A stretch of DNA of 64,000 bases from UBA10365 sp041441915. GTDB taxonomy: Bacteria > Pseudomonadota > Alphaproteobacteria > Rhodobacterales > Rhodobacteraceae. The stretch spans positions 1 through 64,000 of the forward strand of contig JASDRS010000009.1 in the NCBI GenBank assembly GCA_041441915.1. Reading direction: 5' to 3'. The notes below the pieces were generated by a model. The model had not been told where the DNA came from. It searched no databases and saw nothing but the letters and a program-made list of their open reading frames with translations. Position 1 is the stretch's first letter. Each line of letters begins with the position of its first letter. The translations under genes were made by a program, and so were the position numbers. Below are positions 28,509 to 36,898 of this stretch, in pieces.

Positions 28509-29510
28509 ATGACCGTCAAAGTTGCAATCAATGGGTTTGGTCGAATTGGCCGCAATGTGTTGCGAGCTATTGTTGAATCTGGCCGCACTGATGTCCAAGT
28601 AGTGGCTATTAACGATTTAGGGTCGGTAGAAATCAATGCGCATTTACTGCGCTTTGATTCAGTTCATGGTCGCTTTCCAGCAATTGTAACCACTACGGAA
28701 AACAGCATTGACGTGGGGCGAGGGCCGATACGAGTAACTGCGTTGCATAATCCTGCCGCATTGCCTTGGGGTGATGTTGATATTGCGCTGGAATGTACGG
28801 GTATTTTTTCCGACCGTGACAAGGCTGCAATCCACCTACAAAACGGATCAAAACGGGTGCTGATAAGCGCGCCTTCAGCTGGTGCGGATAAGACGATTGT
28901 TTTTGGTGTTAATCACGGGGCTTTGACGGGCACAGATTTTGTTGTGTCAAACGCCTCTTGCACCACAAATTGCTTGGCGCCCGTAGCTCAAGTGATCAAT
29001 GACGCAATAGGAATTTCCAAAGGTTTTATGACTACCATACACAGTTATACGGGGGATCAACCCACTCTGGACACGATGCATAAGGACCTATACCGAGCGC
29101 GTGCTGCGGCTTTAAGCCTTATCCCAACCTCGACCGGTGCTGCTAAGGCTGTGGGCCTGGTTCTGCCAGAGCTTAACGGGAAGCTGGACGGCGTAGCTAT
29201 TCGTGTCCCAACCCCGAATGTGTCGGTGGTGGATTTCGTTTTTGAAGCCAGCCGCACCACCAGCGTCGCTGAAATTAATGACGCTATTCGCGTGGCTTCC
29301 ACTGGGCGGCTAAAAGAGATTTTGGGCTATACTGATGTGGCAAATGTGAGCTCGGATTTCAATCATGATCCCCATAGCTCGATTTTTCATATGGATCAAA
29401 CCAAAGTCATAGCCGGCATGATGTGCCGCATTCTGTCCTGGTATGACAATGAATGGGGCTTTTCAAACCGCATGTCCGATACAGCGGTTGCAATGGGCCG
29501 TTTGATCTGA
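28509..29510 (+). CDS. gap: Glyceraldehyde-3-phosphate dehydrogenase, second paralogue
   Basis: A 333-residue type I GAPDH that interconverts glyceraldehyde-3-phosphate and 1,3-bisphosphoglycerate with NAD. It has INGFGRIGR at 7-15, Asp36 in VVAINDLG (NAD ribose binding), SNASCTTNCLAP with the catalytic Cys, HSYTGDQPTLD and STGAAKAVGLVLPEL. The start at 28509 is preceded by TAAGGAG and matches the family N-terminus; an open frame extends upstream to 28431 but adds unrelated residues. It is a tandem relative of the preceding gene, with transketolase nearby, so the locus looks like a glycolysis/pentose-phosphate cluster. Confidence 0.95.
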   Translation: MTVKVAINGFGRIGRNVLRAIVESGRTDVQVVAINDLGSVEINAHLLRFDSVHGRFPAIVTTTENSIDVGRGPIRVTALHNPAALPWGDVDIALECTGIFSDRDKAAIHLQNGSKRVLISAPSAGADKTIVFGVNHGALTGTDFVVSNASCTTNCLAPVAQVINDAIGISKGFMTTIHSYTGDQPTLDTMHKDLYRARAAALSLIPTSTGAAKAVGLVLPELNGKLDGVAIRVPTPNVSVVDFVFEASRTTSVAEINDAIRVASTGRLKEILGYTDVANVSSDFNHDPHSSIFHMDQTKVIAGMMCRILSWYDNEWGFSNRMSDTAVAMGRLI

Positions 29511-29543
29511 AACCAAATGATATTAGGTGGCCCAAGCACCGCT

Positions 29544-30011
29544 TTATTTTTTTTTGCTATTGAGCCAAAGGACTGCCAGTAGGACTGAAGCAATACCATT
29601 CCAACTGGCCATCGAAAGCCCGACCATTTGCCAAGCCACTGCATCGCACAAGACAACGGGTGCATCAAAAATTTGCGCCAAAAGATTTTCGGCTGATAGG
29701 CCCTCCGTGGCGATTGAACCCGAACAGCGGCTCAGCCACCAGTGGCGTTCGACTCCCGTATGATAAAAGGCAATCGCAGCCGAAGTTGTCATGGCGATCG
29801 CCCCCAAATAGGATATAAAAATTCCTGAAAAAGCCCAAGCTGGCATAATCAAAGCCAATATGCCGATCAAGATCGCCGTTACGTGTGGCCAACGCTGCCA
29901 GAGACAAAGCTCGCAAGCCTGGAGGCCTAGGATATATTGAAACCAAAAAGCTCCTAAAAGCAAAAAGCTTGAGCCAAAAATAGCAAGCCATATTAATGTT
30001 GGGCGTTTCAT
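29544..30011 (-). CDS. dsbB: Disulfide bond formation protein B
   Basis: A 155-residue inner-membrane protein with about four transmembrane helices that passes electrons from DsbA-type proteins to quinones. The first cysteine pair is in QACELCLWQRWPH, the hallmark DsbB periplasmic loop; a second pair lies in the later loop (RCSGS and VVLCDAVAW). The start overlaps the stop of the upstream YqaA-like gene by 4 bases (ATGA), so the two are co-translated. The gene converges on the second gap gene; a weak GGTG/CACC hairpin followed by T-rich sequence lies at 29535-29555 between them. Confidence 0.9.
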   Translation of the reverse strand: MKRPTLIWLAIFGSSFLLLGAFWFQYILGLQACELCLWQRWPHVTAILIGILALIMPAWAFSGIFISYLGAIAMTTSAAIAFYHTGVERHWWLSRCSGSIATEGLSAENLLAQIFDAPVVLCDAVAWQMVGLSMASWNGIASVLLAVLWLNSKKK

Positions 30012-30586
30012 ATGAATTTAACCATCACAAATCCTAGGATCACAGCCGCAATTGCCAAACTAAACAAAAGGCCTAAGCGCTCTTCGATAAAGTCTTGGAT
30101 TACAACCCCAAATCGCCATAAAAGTGTGGCGATGACGAAAAACCGCAATCCCCTCGCCACAAGGCTGGCCAACATAAAAACCGGCAAAGATAGGCCTGTG
30201 ACCCCTGAAATAATCGTGATTATTTTGTAAGGCAAAGGGGTTAGGCCAGCGATCAGTACCGCCCAGGCGCCATATTTGTTATAGTGGGTAGCAAAACTGT
30301 CGGAATGTTCTACACTTCCGTAAAGATTGAGCAGTGGCTGCCCCACAATATCAAATAGATAGGCCCCAATCATATAGCCAAATAGCCCTCCAAAAACTGA
30401 AGAAATAGTGGCAACTCCCGCGATCATCCACGCCCGTTTTGGCGTGGCCAAAACCATAGGAATGATCAAAAAATCAGGTGGAATCGGAAATATTGAGCTT
30501 TCGATGAAAGCAATTATAGCCAAAAACCACAGCGCGTGGCGATGCGCTGCTCGGTCGATCGTCCAGCTATAAAACGCTTTAATCAT
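30008..30586 (-). CDS. YqaA family (DedA/SNARE-associated) membrane protein
   Basis: A 192-residue polytopic membrane protein of the DedA/VTT superfamily, YqaA branch: IESSIFPIPPDFLIIPMVLA near the N-terminus holds the conserved E-x-x-x-x-P-x-P re-entrant loop, and GLTPLPYKIITIISG is the second conserved loop. DedA proteins are implicated in lipid-carrier flipping and membrane homeostasis; the role of YqaA is not settled. It overlaps dsbB by 4 bases. The start is ATG at 30586 (family-like N-terminus FYSWTIDRAAHRHALW). Confidence 0.85.
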   Translation of the reverse strand: MIKAFYSWTIDRAAHRHALWFLAIIAFIESSIFPIPPDFLIIPMVLATPKRAWMIAGVATISSVFGGLFGYMIGAYLFDIVGQPLLNLYGSVEHSDSFATHYNKYGAWAVLIAGLTPLPYKIITIISGVTGLSLPVFMLASLVARGLRFFVIATLLWRFGVVIQDFIEERLGLLFSLAIAAVILGFVMVKFI

Positions 30587-30625
30587 GTGACCTCGAGTAA
30601 GAAGGACGCCTTTGGGGGACGCAGG

Positions 30626-32641
30626 TTACAAGAGTGATTTTACTTTATCGAAGGTCGCTTCAGCTGTGATACCAAACTCTTTATAAAGCTGATCTGCTGG
30701 TGCCGAAGCGCCAAAACCCGTCATGCCAATGAAGCCCGCTTTTGTGTAGCGACCACGTTCGCCGTAAAGCCACTGCTCCCATCCCATTTGCACGCCGGCT
30801 TCGATTGCCACACGCACGGGACCCGCGGGCAAAATGCGACGCCGGTAGGCCAAATCTTGCTCGGAAAAAAGCTCCATACATGGCATAGACACAACGCGTG
30901 TGCCAATCCCTTGGCTTTGCAGCAGATCGCGCGCGGCCAAAGCTATTTCTACTTCAGATCCGGTGGCAATCAAAATGGCTTGGCGTTTGCTCACGGCTTC
31001 GGCCAAGATATAAGCGCCTTTTGCAGTAAGATTTTGGCTGGTGTAGGTCTTGCGCACCGTTGGCAAATTCTGACGCGACAGGGCTAGAACCGATGGTGTA
31101 GTTTTGGTAGTTAGTGCCAGCTCCCATGCTTCGGCTGTTTCGACCAAATCTGCTGGCCTAAACACCCAAGTGTTAGGCGTGGCGCGCGAAATAGCTAGAT
31201 GCTCAACGGGTTGATGTGTAGGGCCATCTTCCCCCAGACCAATGCTGTCATGTGTCATCACATAGACGGTAGGTACCTGCATCAAGGCCGAAAGCCGCAT
31301 CGAAGGGCGGGCGTAATCGGTGAAGCACATAAAGGTCCCGCCGTAAGCCCTAAAGCCGCCATGCAGTGCCATGCCGTTCATAGCCGCAGCCATGCCATGT
31401 TCCCTAATGCCAAAATAGACATAGCGGCCCTTACGGTTATCAGGAGAAAACACATCCATATCTGTGGTTTTGGTGTTGTTGGATCCGGTCAAATCTGCCG
31501 AACCGCCAATGGTTTCTCCCAAAATTGGATTTACCACTTCAAGCACCATTTCCGAAGCGCGCCGTGTGGCGACCTTAGGTGAGGTTTCTGATGCCATTTT
31601 TTTCAATTTACGCAAGGCAGGCGCTAAGCGGGTGGGCATGTCACCCGCAAAAATACGTGTGAATTCAGCCTGCTTAGCAGGCGAAAGGGCAGCAAAGTCT
31701 ACCTCCCATTTCAAACGTGCATATTTTCCTTTTGAACCAATGTTTTCCCAGGATTTCTTAATGTCATCTGGAACAACAAAGGGCTCATGTTTCCAACCGT
31801 AAACTGCACGGGTGTCTGTGATCAATTGTACATCAGTCAAAGCCCCGTGACCTTTTGAGGTGTCTTGCGCCGAAGAGCCAAATGCAATATGCGTCGCGCA
31901 GGCGATCATAGCTGGGAGGTCAGATGCTTTAGCCGCCTTGAGCGCGGCATTAATTGCTACAGGATCATGCCCATCACATTCAAATACGTCCCATCCCGAG
32001 GCGGCGAAACGTATTTTTTGGTCGGTAATATCTGCAATCGATACTTTGCCATCAATGGTGATGCCATTATTGTCCCAAAGTACGATCAGGCGTGACAACT
32101 GATGTTTTCCCGCAAGGCCAATAGCTTCTTGACTTAAGCCCTCCATCAAACAACCATCGCCTGCGATCACATAGGTATAGTGATCAATAACGTTAGAACC
32201 CCAGCGTGCGCGCAAAGATTCTTCAGCCATGGCGAAACCCACGGCATTTGAAAGTCCCTGACCCAATGGACCTGTGGTGGTTTCAATTCCTGCTAAATGG
32301 CCATATTCTGGGTGGCCTGCGGTTTTAGCGCCCCACTGCCGAAAATTTTTAACCTGTTCTAACGTGCAATCTTCATAGCCTGTCAGATGCAGGAGGCTGT
32401 AAATCAGCATTGAGCCGTGGCCCGCTGATAGTATAAACCGATCACGGTTAGGCCAATTTGGCGCTGAAGAATCAAAATTCATGTGTTTTTCGAACAATAC
32501 AGTGGCCACATCGGCCATGCCCATCGGCATACCTGAATGGCCTGAATTGGCGGCGGCAACCGCGTCAAGCGAAAGCACTCGAATGGCACAGGCTTTGTTC
32601 CAATGATCAGGCTGTTGTTCGCGCAAGCTGGAAATATCCAT
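30626..32641 (-). CDS. tkt: Transketolase
   Basis: Transketolase moves two-carbon units between sugar phosphates in the pentose phosphate pathway using thiamine diphosphate. The 671-residue protein begins MDISSLREQQPDHWNKAC, continues with NSGHSGMPMGMADVATVLF and HGSMLIYSLLHLTG, binds thiamine diphosphate through GDGCLMEGLSQEA, and ends with a regular C-terminal domain. An in-frame extension to 32716 exists, but ATG 32641 has AAGGATC 7 bases upstream and matches the family start. The gene lies beside the tandem gap pair in the opposite orientation, with dsbB and yqaA between. Confidence 0.95.
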   Translation of the reverse strand: MDISSLREQQPDHWNKACAIRVLSLDAVAAANSGHSGMPMGMADVATVLFEKHMNFDSSAPNWPNRDRFILSAGHGSMLIYSLLHLTGYEDCTLEQVKNFRQWGAKTAGHPEYGHLAGIETTTGPLGQGLSNAVGFAMAEESLRARWGSNVIDHYTYVIAGDGCLMEGLSQEAIGLAGKHQLSRLIVLWDNNGITIDGKVSIADITDQKIRFAASGWDVFECDGHDPVAINAALKAAKASDLPAMIACATHIAFGSSAQDTSKGHGALTDVQLITDTRAVYGWKHEPFVVPDDIKKSWENIGSKGKYARLKWEVDFAALSPAKQAEFTRIFAGDMPTRLAPALRKLKKMASETSPKVATRRASEMVLEVVNPILGETIGGSADLTGSNNTKTTDMDVFSPDNRKGRYVYFGIREHGMAAAMNGMALHGGFRAYGGTFMCFTDYARPSMRLSALMQVPTVYVMTHDSIGLGEDGPTHQPVEHLAISRATPNTWVFRPADLVETAEAWELALTTKTTPSVLALSRQNLPTVRKTYTSQNLTAKGAYILAEAVSKRQAILIATGSEVEIALAARDLLQSQGIGTRVVSMPCMELFSEQDLAYRRRILPAGPVRVAIEAGVQMGWEQWLYGERGRYTKAGFIGMTGFGASAPADQLYKEFGITAEATFDKVKSLL

Positions 32642-32900
32642 GGGAGGATCCTTGATGAAGGCCTTGTCACCTTGACGCGGCTTGGCTTCTATGAACCAAA
32701 TATCATTTTGAGCCATAAGTTCAAGCTACGCCTGACAATATCTGGTGCATTTTAGAAAAAGCTTTGGCCGACAGCCTATTTTTCAGTAAGAGGTAGTCTC
32801 ATGAAAGGTTGCAACTTCTCAAGAATTTCACCACAATGTCCTTAAGTCTGAGGCATGTCAAGGTGCTGACGACCGTCTATAGATGCTGTAAGGGCAAAAG

Positions 32901-33320
32901 ATGACGCAGATCGCACAATTGGAACATCGCATTACAAAGGCTTTAGATCGCATTGCGCGCGGGCTTGAAGCGCAAGATGGCACTTTTGTCAACGCCAGCA
33001 GCACCTGTTTAGATACTATTGCCGACCTTGAAGCTCAAAAGATATCAGCGTTGGCATCTGCTAGAGCTGCTCAGACTAAACTTAACGATTTAATTTCTCA
33101 GCTTGATGAACAGGGGCGCGAATTGCAGCGTCAATCGGTGGAGGTAACGTCGCTGCGGGTCCATATCAGAATGCTGCGGGAGCAGATGCAAGAGGGGACC
33201 GTGGACGGTCATTTGATAAACCAAACCTTGGCCATAGAATTGGCTGCTCTAGAAGCTGAGCGTAACAAGGATCGTCTTGAATTGGCCCAAATTGTGGCCG
33301 CACTTAATCCATTGCTGTAA
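32901..33320 (+). CDS. Coiled-coil hypothetical protein upstream of zapA
   Basis: A 139-residue, highly charged helical protein with long heptad-like stretches (residues 1-20, 35-75, 80-130) and no signal peptide, membrane segment or catalytic motif. I recognise no named family. It is immediately upstream of zapA (13-base gap) on the same strand, an arrangement seen in Rhodobacterales, so a division-associated partner of ZapA, perhaps analogous to ZapB-type coiled coils, is a reasonable guess. Codon use and the following tight spacing support it as a true gene. Confidence 0.7.
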   Translation: MTQIAQLEHRITKALDRIARGLEAQDGTFVNASSTCLDTIADLEAQKISALASARAAQTKLNDLISQLDEQGRELQRQSVEVTSLRVHIRMLREQMQEGTVDGHLINQTLAIELAALEAERNKDRLELAQIVAALNPLL

Positions 33321-33333
33321 TCAGAGGTACCAA

Positions 33334-33672
33334 ATGCCTGAGGTCATAATTTCTATCGGCGGGCGTAAGTTTGAAGTGGCATGCCAAGAGGGCGAAGAGC
33401 ATTTTGTACATTCAGCTGCCGCAATTTTTGATCGCGAAGCCCAGCCTTTGATTGTCCAACTGGGCCGCTTGCCACCTGAGCGGCTTTTGCTTATGGCAGG
33501 TTTGATGTTGGCCGATAAGACCGCGATCCTAGAAGATGAATTGCGTGTGCTGAAGGAAAAAAAATCAGAACCCCAGCGCGTTGAAGTGCCTTTGATCCCG
33601 ACTGAAGTTATAGAGACTTTGGCAGAAATCGCTGCACGCGCCGAATCTTTGGCACATATATTTGAAAAATAG
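33334..33672 (+). CDS. zapA: Cell division protein ZapA
   Basis: ZapA binds FtsZ and promotes bundling of the Z ring. The 112-residue protein starts with MPEVIISIGGRKFEVACQEG, the ZapA N-terminal strand-loop, then an AAAIFDREAQPLI segment and RLLLMAGLMLADKTAILEDEL, before a coiled-coil C-terminus. ATG 33334 has AGAGG about 8 bases upstream; a longer open frame from 33277 overlaps the preceding gene in another frame and is not needed. I checked for the 6S RNA that often follows zapA: only 25 bases separate it from grxD, so none is here. Confidence 0.9.
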   Translation: MPEVIISIGGRKFEVACQEGEEHFVHSAAAIFDREAQPLIVQLGRLPPERLLLMAGLMLADKTAILEDELRVLKEKKSEPQRVEVPLIPTEVIETLAEIAARAESLAHIFEK

Positions 33673-33673
33673 C

Positions 33674-33697
33674 CCCACCCCAAGGTGGGATTTTGGT
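33674..33697. terminator. Hairpin between convergent zapA and grxD
   Basis: CCCACC at 33674-33679 pairs with GGTGGG at 33684-33689 around a CCAA loop, immediately followed by ATTTTGGTTT. It sits in the 25-base gap between convergent stop codons, as expected of a shared terminator. Confidence 0.65.
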
Positions 33698-34060
33698 TTA
33701 GGTGTTGGCTTCGCGAATTTTTTCGGACGCGTCTTTATCATATGCTACGCTATGTTGGGTAAATAGCACGTCAAGTTCACCGGACATAGTCATCTCGGTA
33801 ACAATATCACACCCGCCGACAAACTCGCCCTTTACATAAAGCTGTGGAATGGTGGGCCAGTCAGAAAATTCTTTGATGGATTGACGTAAATCGCCATCGG
33901 CTAAAACATTCACATCAGAAAATTCAACTCCCATGAAGTTGAGCACGCCCACCACACGGCTGGAAAAGCCACATTGTGGCATTGACTTCGTGCCTTTCAT
34001 GAACAAAACAACGTCATTTTTTGTTAGAGTGTCTTGAATGGTTTCTGTTGCTTCTGTCAT
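33698..34060 (-). CDS. grxD: Monothiol glutaredoxin (Grx4/GrxD type)
   Basis: A 120-residue CGFS-type glutaredoxin that binds and transfers [2Fe-2S] clusters together with BolA proteins. The active site is MPQCGFSSRVV with Cys30; the glutathione-binding elements WPTIPQLYVKGEF and GGCDIV follow. The bolA homologue lies 23 bases upstream on the same strand, and Grx4-BolA heterodimers are well known, so these two very likely act together in iron-sulfur trafficking or iron regulation. Confidence 0.95.
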   Translation of the reverse strand: MTEATETIQDTLTKNDVVLFMKGTKSMPQCGFSSRVVGVLNFMGVEFSDVNVLADGDLRQSIKEFSDWPTIPQLYVKGEFVGGCDIVTEMTMSGELDVLFTQHSVAYDKDASEKIREANT

Positions 34061-34083
34061 TTTTTGTCCTATCTCTGACTTTG

Positions 34084-34323
34084 TTAGAAAATTTTAGTGG
34101 TGAGCGCTAAGGCATGTAAAGCCCCGCTGGGTCCGTCCATCTTGCCTTTCAGGCTTGCATAGACGGCGCGTTGTTGCTGAACCCGGTTCATGGATTTGAA
34201 GCTTTCGTCAATGACTTCGGCCGCCCAATGATTTCCGTCGCCGGCAAGGTCAGAAATGGTGATCCTGGCATTGGGAAAAGCAGCTCGGATCAGGTCTTCG
34301 ATTTCTTGTGCTTCTATAGCCAT
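34084..34323 (-). CDS. BolA family protein
   Basis: A 79-residue BolA-like protein. It shows the family core: AIEAQEIEDLIRAAFPNARI at the N-terminus, DGNHWAAEVIDESFKSMNRVQQQRAVY in the middle (with the conserved His that can share an Fe-S cluster with monothiol glutaredoxin) and GALHALALTTK at the end. It closely resembles the IbaG/BolA2 branch. Location directly upstream of grxD, and downstream of purL, is a common alphaproteobacterial order. Confidence 0.92.
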   Translation of the reverse strand: MAIEAQEIEDLIRAAFPNARITISDLAGDGNHWAAEVIDESFKSMNRVQQQRAVYASLKGKMDGPSGALHALALTTKIF

Positions 34324-34406
34324 GGGTGGTCCTTTAATTTTATTAAAATGTAGAACGTGCGTGAGTTCACTACAAGAGGGATTACTTATTTTGTCTGCAC
34401 AAAGCC

Positions 34407-36569
34407 CTAGCCGTTTACGGCCTTGGCAAAGCTCTGGTTATAAATTGCTGTCAATTCCGATAGAGAAGCCACGTCATTACCAAGACGCACCTCATCGCCA
34501 CCAAATCGTCCAACGATCATCAAAGGCACCTTATCAAAAATTGCGGCTGCAGCCAATGTTTGAGCCTGACTGTCAGAACAGGCTAGCACATAGCGCGCCT
34601 GATCTTCACCAAAAAGCTGACCTATATCTTGGCTGTCAAGTTCAAAGCCAATGCCTGAAGTTTGTGCCATTTTAAATGAGGCTAGGGCTAGACCACCGTC
34701 AGATATATCATTTGCTGCCCTAAAAGATTTACGGTTATCGCGCAAAAACGTGCCATTTTGGTGTTCTGTCAACAGGTCAACATGGGGCGCATCCCCCGAT
34801 CGCATACCAAAGGCTTCTGCCAACAGAGCCGATTGCCCCAAATGGCCGTTGCATGATCCCAATACACAAATCAGATCGCCTGTTTGAGGTTCACTTAAAA
34901 TTAAATCTTCAATTTTATGTAATAACCCAACCGCTCCGATGGTGGGTGTGGGCATGATGCTGTTACCATCTGTCTCATTATAAAGCGACACATTTCCTGA
35001 CACAATGGGCATATTAAGCGCTGTCACGGCTTCGGATATGCCTTTTATGGCAAAAACGAATTGTCCCATTATTTCAGGCTTTTCGGGATTTCCAAAATTC
35101 AAATTATCTGTGGTGGCTAAAGGAAGAGCCCCCACTGAACAAAGGTTACGATAGGCTTCTGCCACCGCTTGTTTGCCGCCTTCAAATGGGTTGGCTTTTA
35201 CATATCGGGGTGTCACGTCTGAGGTGAACGCCAATGCCTTATTGGTGCCATGCACCCTAACCACTCCCGCGCCAAGACCCGGTGCACGGAGCGTGTCGGC
35301 CATGACCTGACTGTCATATTGCTCATATGCCCAAGCCTTTGAAGCATAGTTGGGCGAACCTATCAGGGCCTTAAGTCCGGAAATAGGCGCTATTTTAGGA
35401 ATGGCGCCGAAAGGTACAGCCTTTTGAGGCACGACCCAGGGCCTATCATATTCAGGAGCATTGCATGACAACGCCTTCAGCGGCAAGTCAGCTTTAATTT
35501 CATTATTCAACATGACTAAAAAGCGATCTTCTGCGATTGTTTCGCCTATAATGACAAAATCAAGATCCCATTTTTTGAAAATTTCGCGCGCCATATCTTC
35601 AAGGGTGGGATTGAGTACCATCAGCATGCGTTCTTGGCTTTCAGAAAGCATCATCTCGTAAGCTGTCATTTGGCTTTCACGGCAGGGCACTTGGTCAAGA
35701 TCAAGGCGAATACCCAAGTTGCCCTTGTCGCCCATCTCAACTGCCGAACAGGTTAGACCCGCTGCCCCCATATCTTGGATTGAGACAACCGCGCCAGTTG
35801 ACATCAGCTCAAGACAGGCTTCGAGAAGGCGTTTTCCCGTGAAAGGATCTCCCACTTGCACCGTGGGTCGTTTTTCTTCGATTGTTTCATCAAACTCGGC
35901 CGAGGCCATGGTCGCACCGCCAACGCCGTCGCGTCCCGTTTTGGCACCCAAATAGACCACGGGCATGCCTAGCCCAGAAGCGGCAGAATAAAAAATCTTA
36001 TCCACATCAGCCAAGCCGGCAGCAAAGGCATTGACCAAGCAATTTCCATTATAGCTTTCATGAAAGCGCACTTCACCTGCGACGGTAGGCACTCCAAAGG
36101 AATTTCCATAATTGCCCACACCTTCGACCACTCCTTTGACCAAATGCGCAGTTTTAGGATGCGAGGGCAGACCAAAAGATAATGAATTCATCGCCGCAAT
36201 TGGGCGAGCGCCCATGGTGAAAACATCACGCAAGATGCCGCCCACACCTGTGGCAGCCCCTTGATGTGGCTCGATGTAGCTTGGGTGATTGTGGCTTTCC
36301 ATTTTAAACACAATCGCTTGTCCATCCCCAATATCAACCACACCCGCATTTTCACCCGGCCCGCAGATTACCTGTGGGCCCGTTGTAGGCAAAGTGCGCA
36401 ACCACTTTTTTGACGATTTATATGAACAGTGCTCGTTCCACATGGCCGAGAAAATCCCTAGTTCGGTATAGCTGGGAGTGCGGCCTAGAATATCTAAGAT
36501 GCGAGCATATTCATCAGGGTTTAGACCATGCAATGCAATTAATTCTGGGGTGATAACGGGCTCTTGCAT
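34407..36569 (-). CDS. purL: Phosphoribosylformylglycinamidine synthase subunit PurL
   Basis: PurL, with PurQ and PurS, converts FGAR to FGAM using glutamine and ATP in purine synthesis. The 720-residue protein is the small (three-subunit) form: TELGIFSAMWNEHCSYKSS at the N-terminus, then two AIR-synthase-like halves with the ATP/Mg sites around GMPVVYLGAKTGRDGVGGA, IQDMGAAGLTCSAVEMGDKG and NDISDGGLALASFKMA. purQ and purS are not in the window. The upstream spacer holds a strong hairpin (36643-36679) but no recognised purine riboswitch. Confidence 0.96.
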   Translation of the reverse strand: MQEPVITPELIALHGLNPDEYARILDILGRTPSYTELGIFSAMWNEHCSYKSSKKWLRTLPTTGPQVICGPGENAGVVDIGDGQAIVFKMESHNHPSYIEPHQGAATGVGGILRDVFTMGARPIAAMNSLSFGLPSHPKTAHLVKGVVEGVGNYGNSFGVPTVAGEVRFHESYNGNCLVNAFAAGLADVDKIFYSAASGLGMPVVYLGAKTGRDGVGGATMASAEFDETIEEKRPTVQVGDPFTGKRLLEACLELMSTGAVVSIQDMGAAGLTCSAVEMGDKGNLGIRLDLDQVPCRESQMTAYEMMLSESQERMLMVLNPTLEDMAREIFKKWDLDFVIIGETIAEDRFLVMLNNEIKADLPLKALSCNAPEYDRPWVVPQKAVPFGAIPKIAPISGLKALIGSPNYASKAWAYEQYDSQVMADTLRAPGLGAGVVRVHGTNKALAFTSDVTPRYVKANPFEGGKQAVAEAYRNLCSVGALPLATTDNLNFGNPEKPEIMGQFVFAIKGISEAVTALNMPIVSGNVSLYNETDGNSIMPTPTIGAVGLLHKIEDLILSEPQTGDLICVLGSCNGHLGQSALLAEAFGMRSGDAPHVDLLTEHQNGTFLRDNRKSFRAANDISDGGLALASFKMAQTSGIGFELDSQDIGQLFGEDQARYVLACSDSQAQTLAAAAIFDKVPLMIVGRFGGDEVRLGNDVASLSELTAIYNQSFAKAVNG

Positions 36570-36898
36570 GGGACATCCTTATAAGTTTGGCCCCAAAGCT
36601 CGGGCATTGCAAAGGGGTCATACTTTATAGCTCGCCAAAGGAAAAGAGCACTTGTGCCTATCCTGGGCAAGTGCTCTTTAGTGTAATCATATAAAAAAAT
36701 ATCGATAGAAAGCTCGAGCGACCTCTAACAAGGGAGGTGAAAAAATCAAAAAATATTTGATATATTTACATTTTTGTTGAATAGCCCCATTCAAATAGTA
36801 GTTCAATATAAAATTTAAAAAAATCTGCATAGCTGTTGTGAGTATGCCTCATAGGCATTTGAACTGTTCTAAAGTCATTTTGCAATAATAAGAATAAC
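36570..36898. other. Spacer between LysR gene and purL
   Basis: A 329-base AT-rich spacer. It holds the strong 12-bp hairpin listed separately, a 5-bp inverted repeat with ACCTC at 36721-36725 and GAGGT at 36734-36738, and a perfect ATGCCT/AGGCAT palindrome at 36844-36858. An open frame at 36766-36963 on the minus strand overlaps the 3' end of the LysR gene and has no family resemblance; I regard it as chance. Confidence 0.5.
36643..36679 (-). terminator. 12-bp perfect hairpin upstream of purL
   Basis: AAAGAGCACTTG at 36643-36654 pairs perfectly with CAAGTGCTCTTT at 36668-36679 around a 13-base loop. On the minus strand the right arm is followed by TTTTCCTTT-like sequence, so it resembles an intrinsic terminator for leftward transcripts arriving from the LysR gene, 220 bases upstream of it and 74 bases before the purL start. 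An attenuator in the purL leader is an alternative reading. Confidence 0.5.

Noticed and set aside
33673..33697. 6S RNA downstream of zapA
   Set aside because: Only 25 bases separate zapA from grxD and they form a terminator hairpin.
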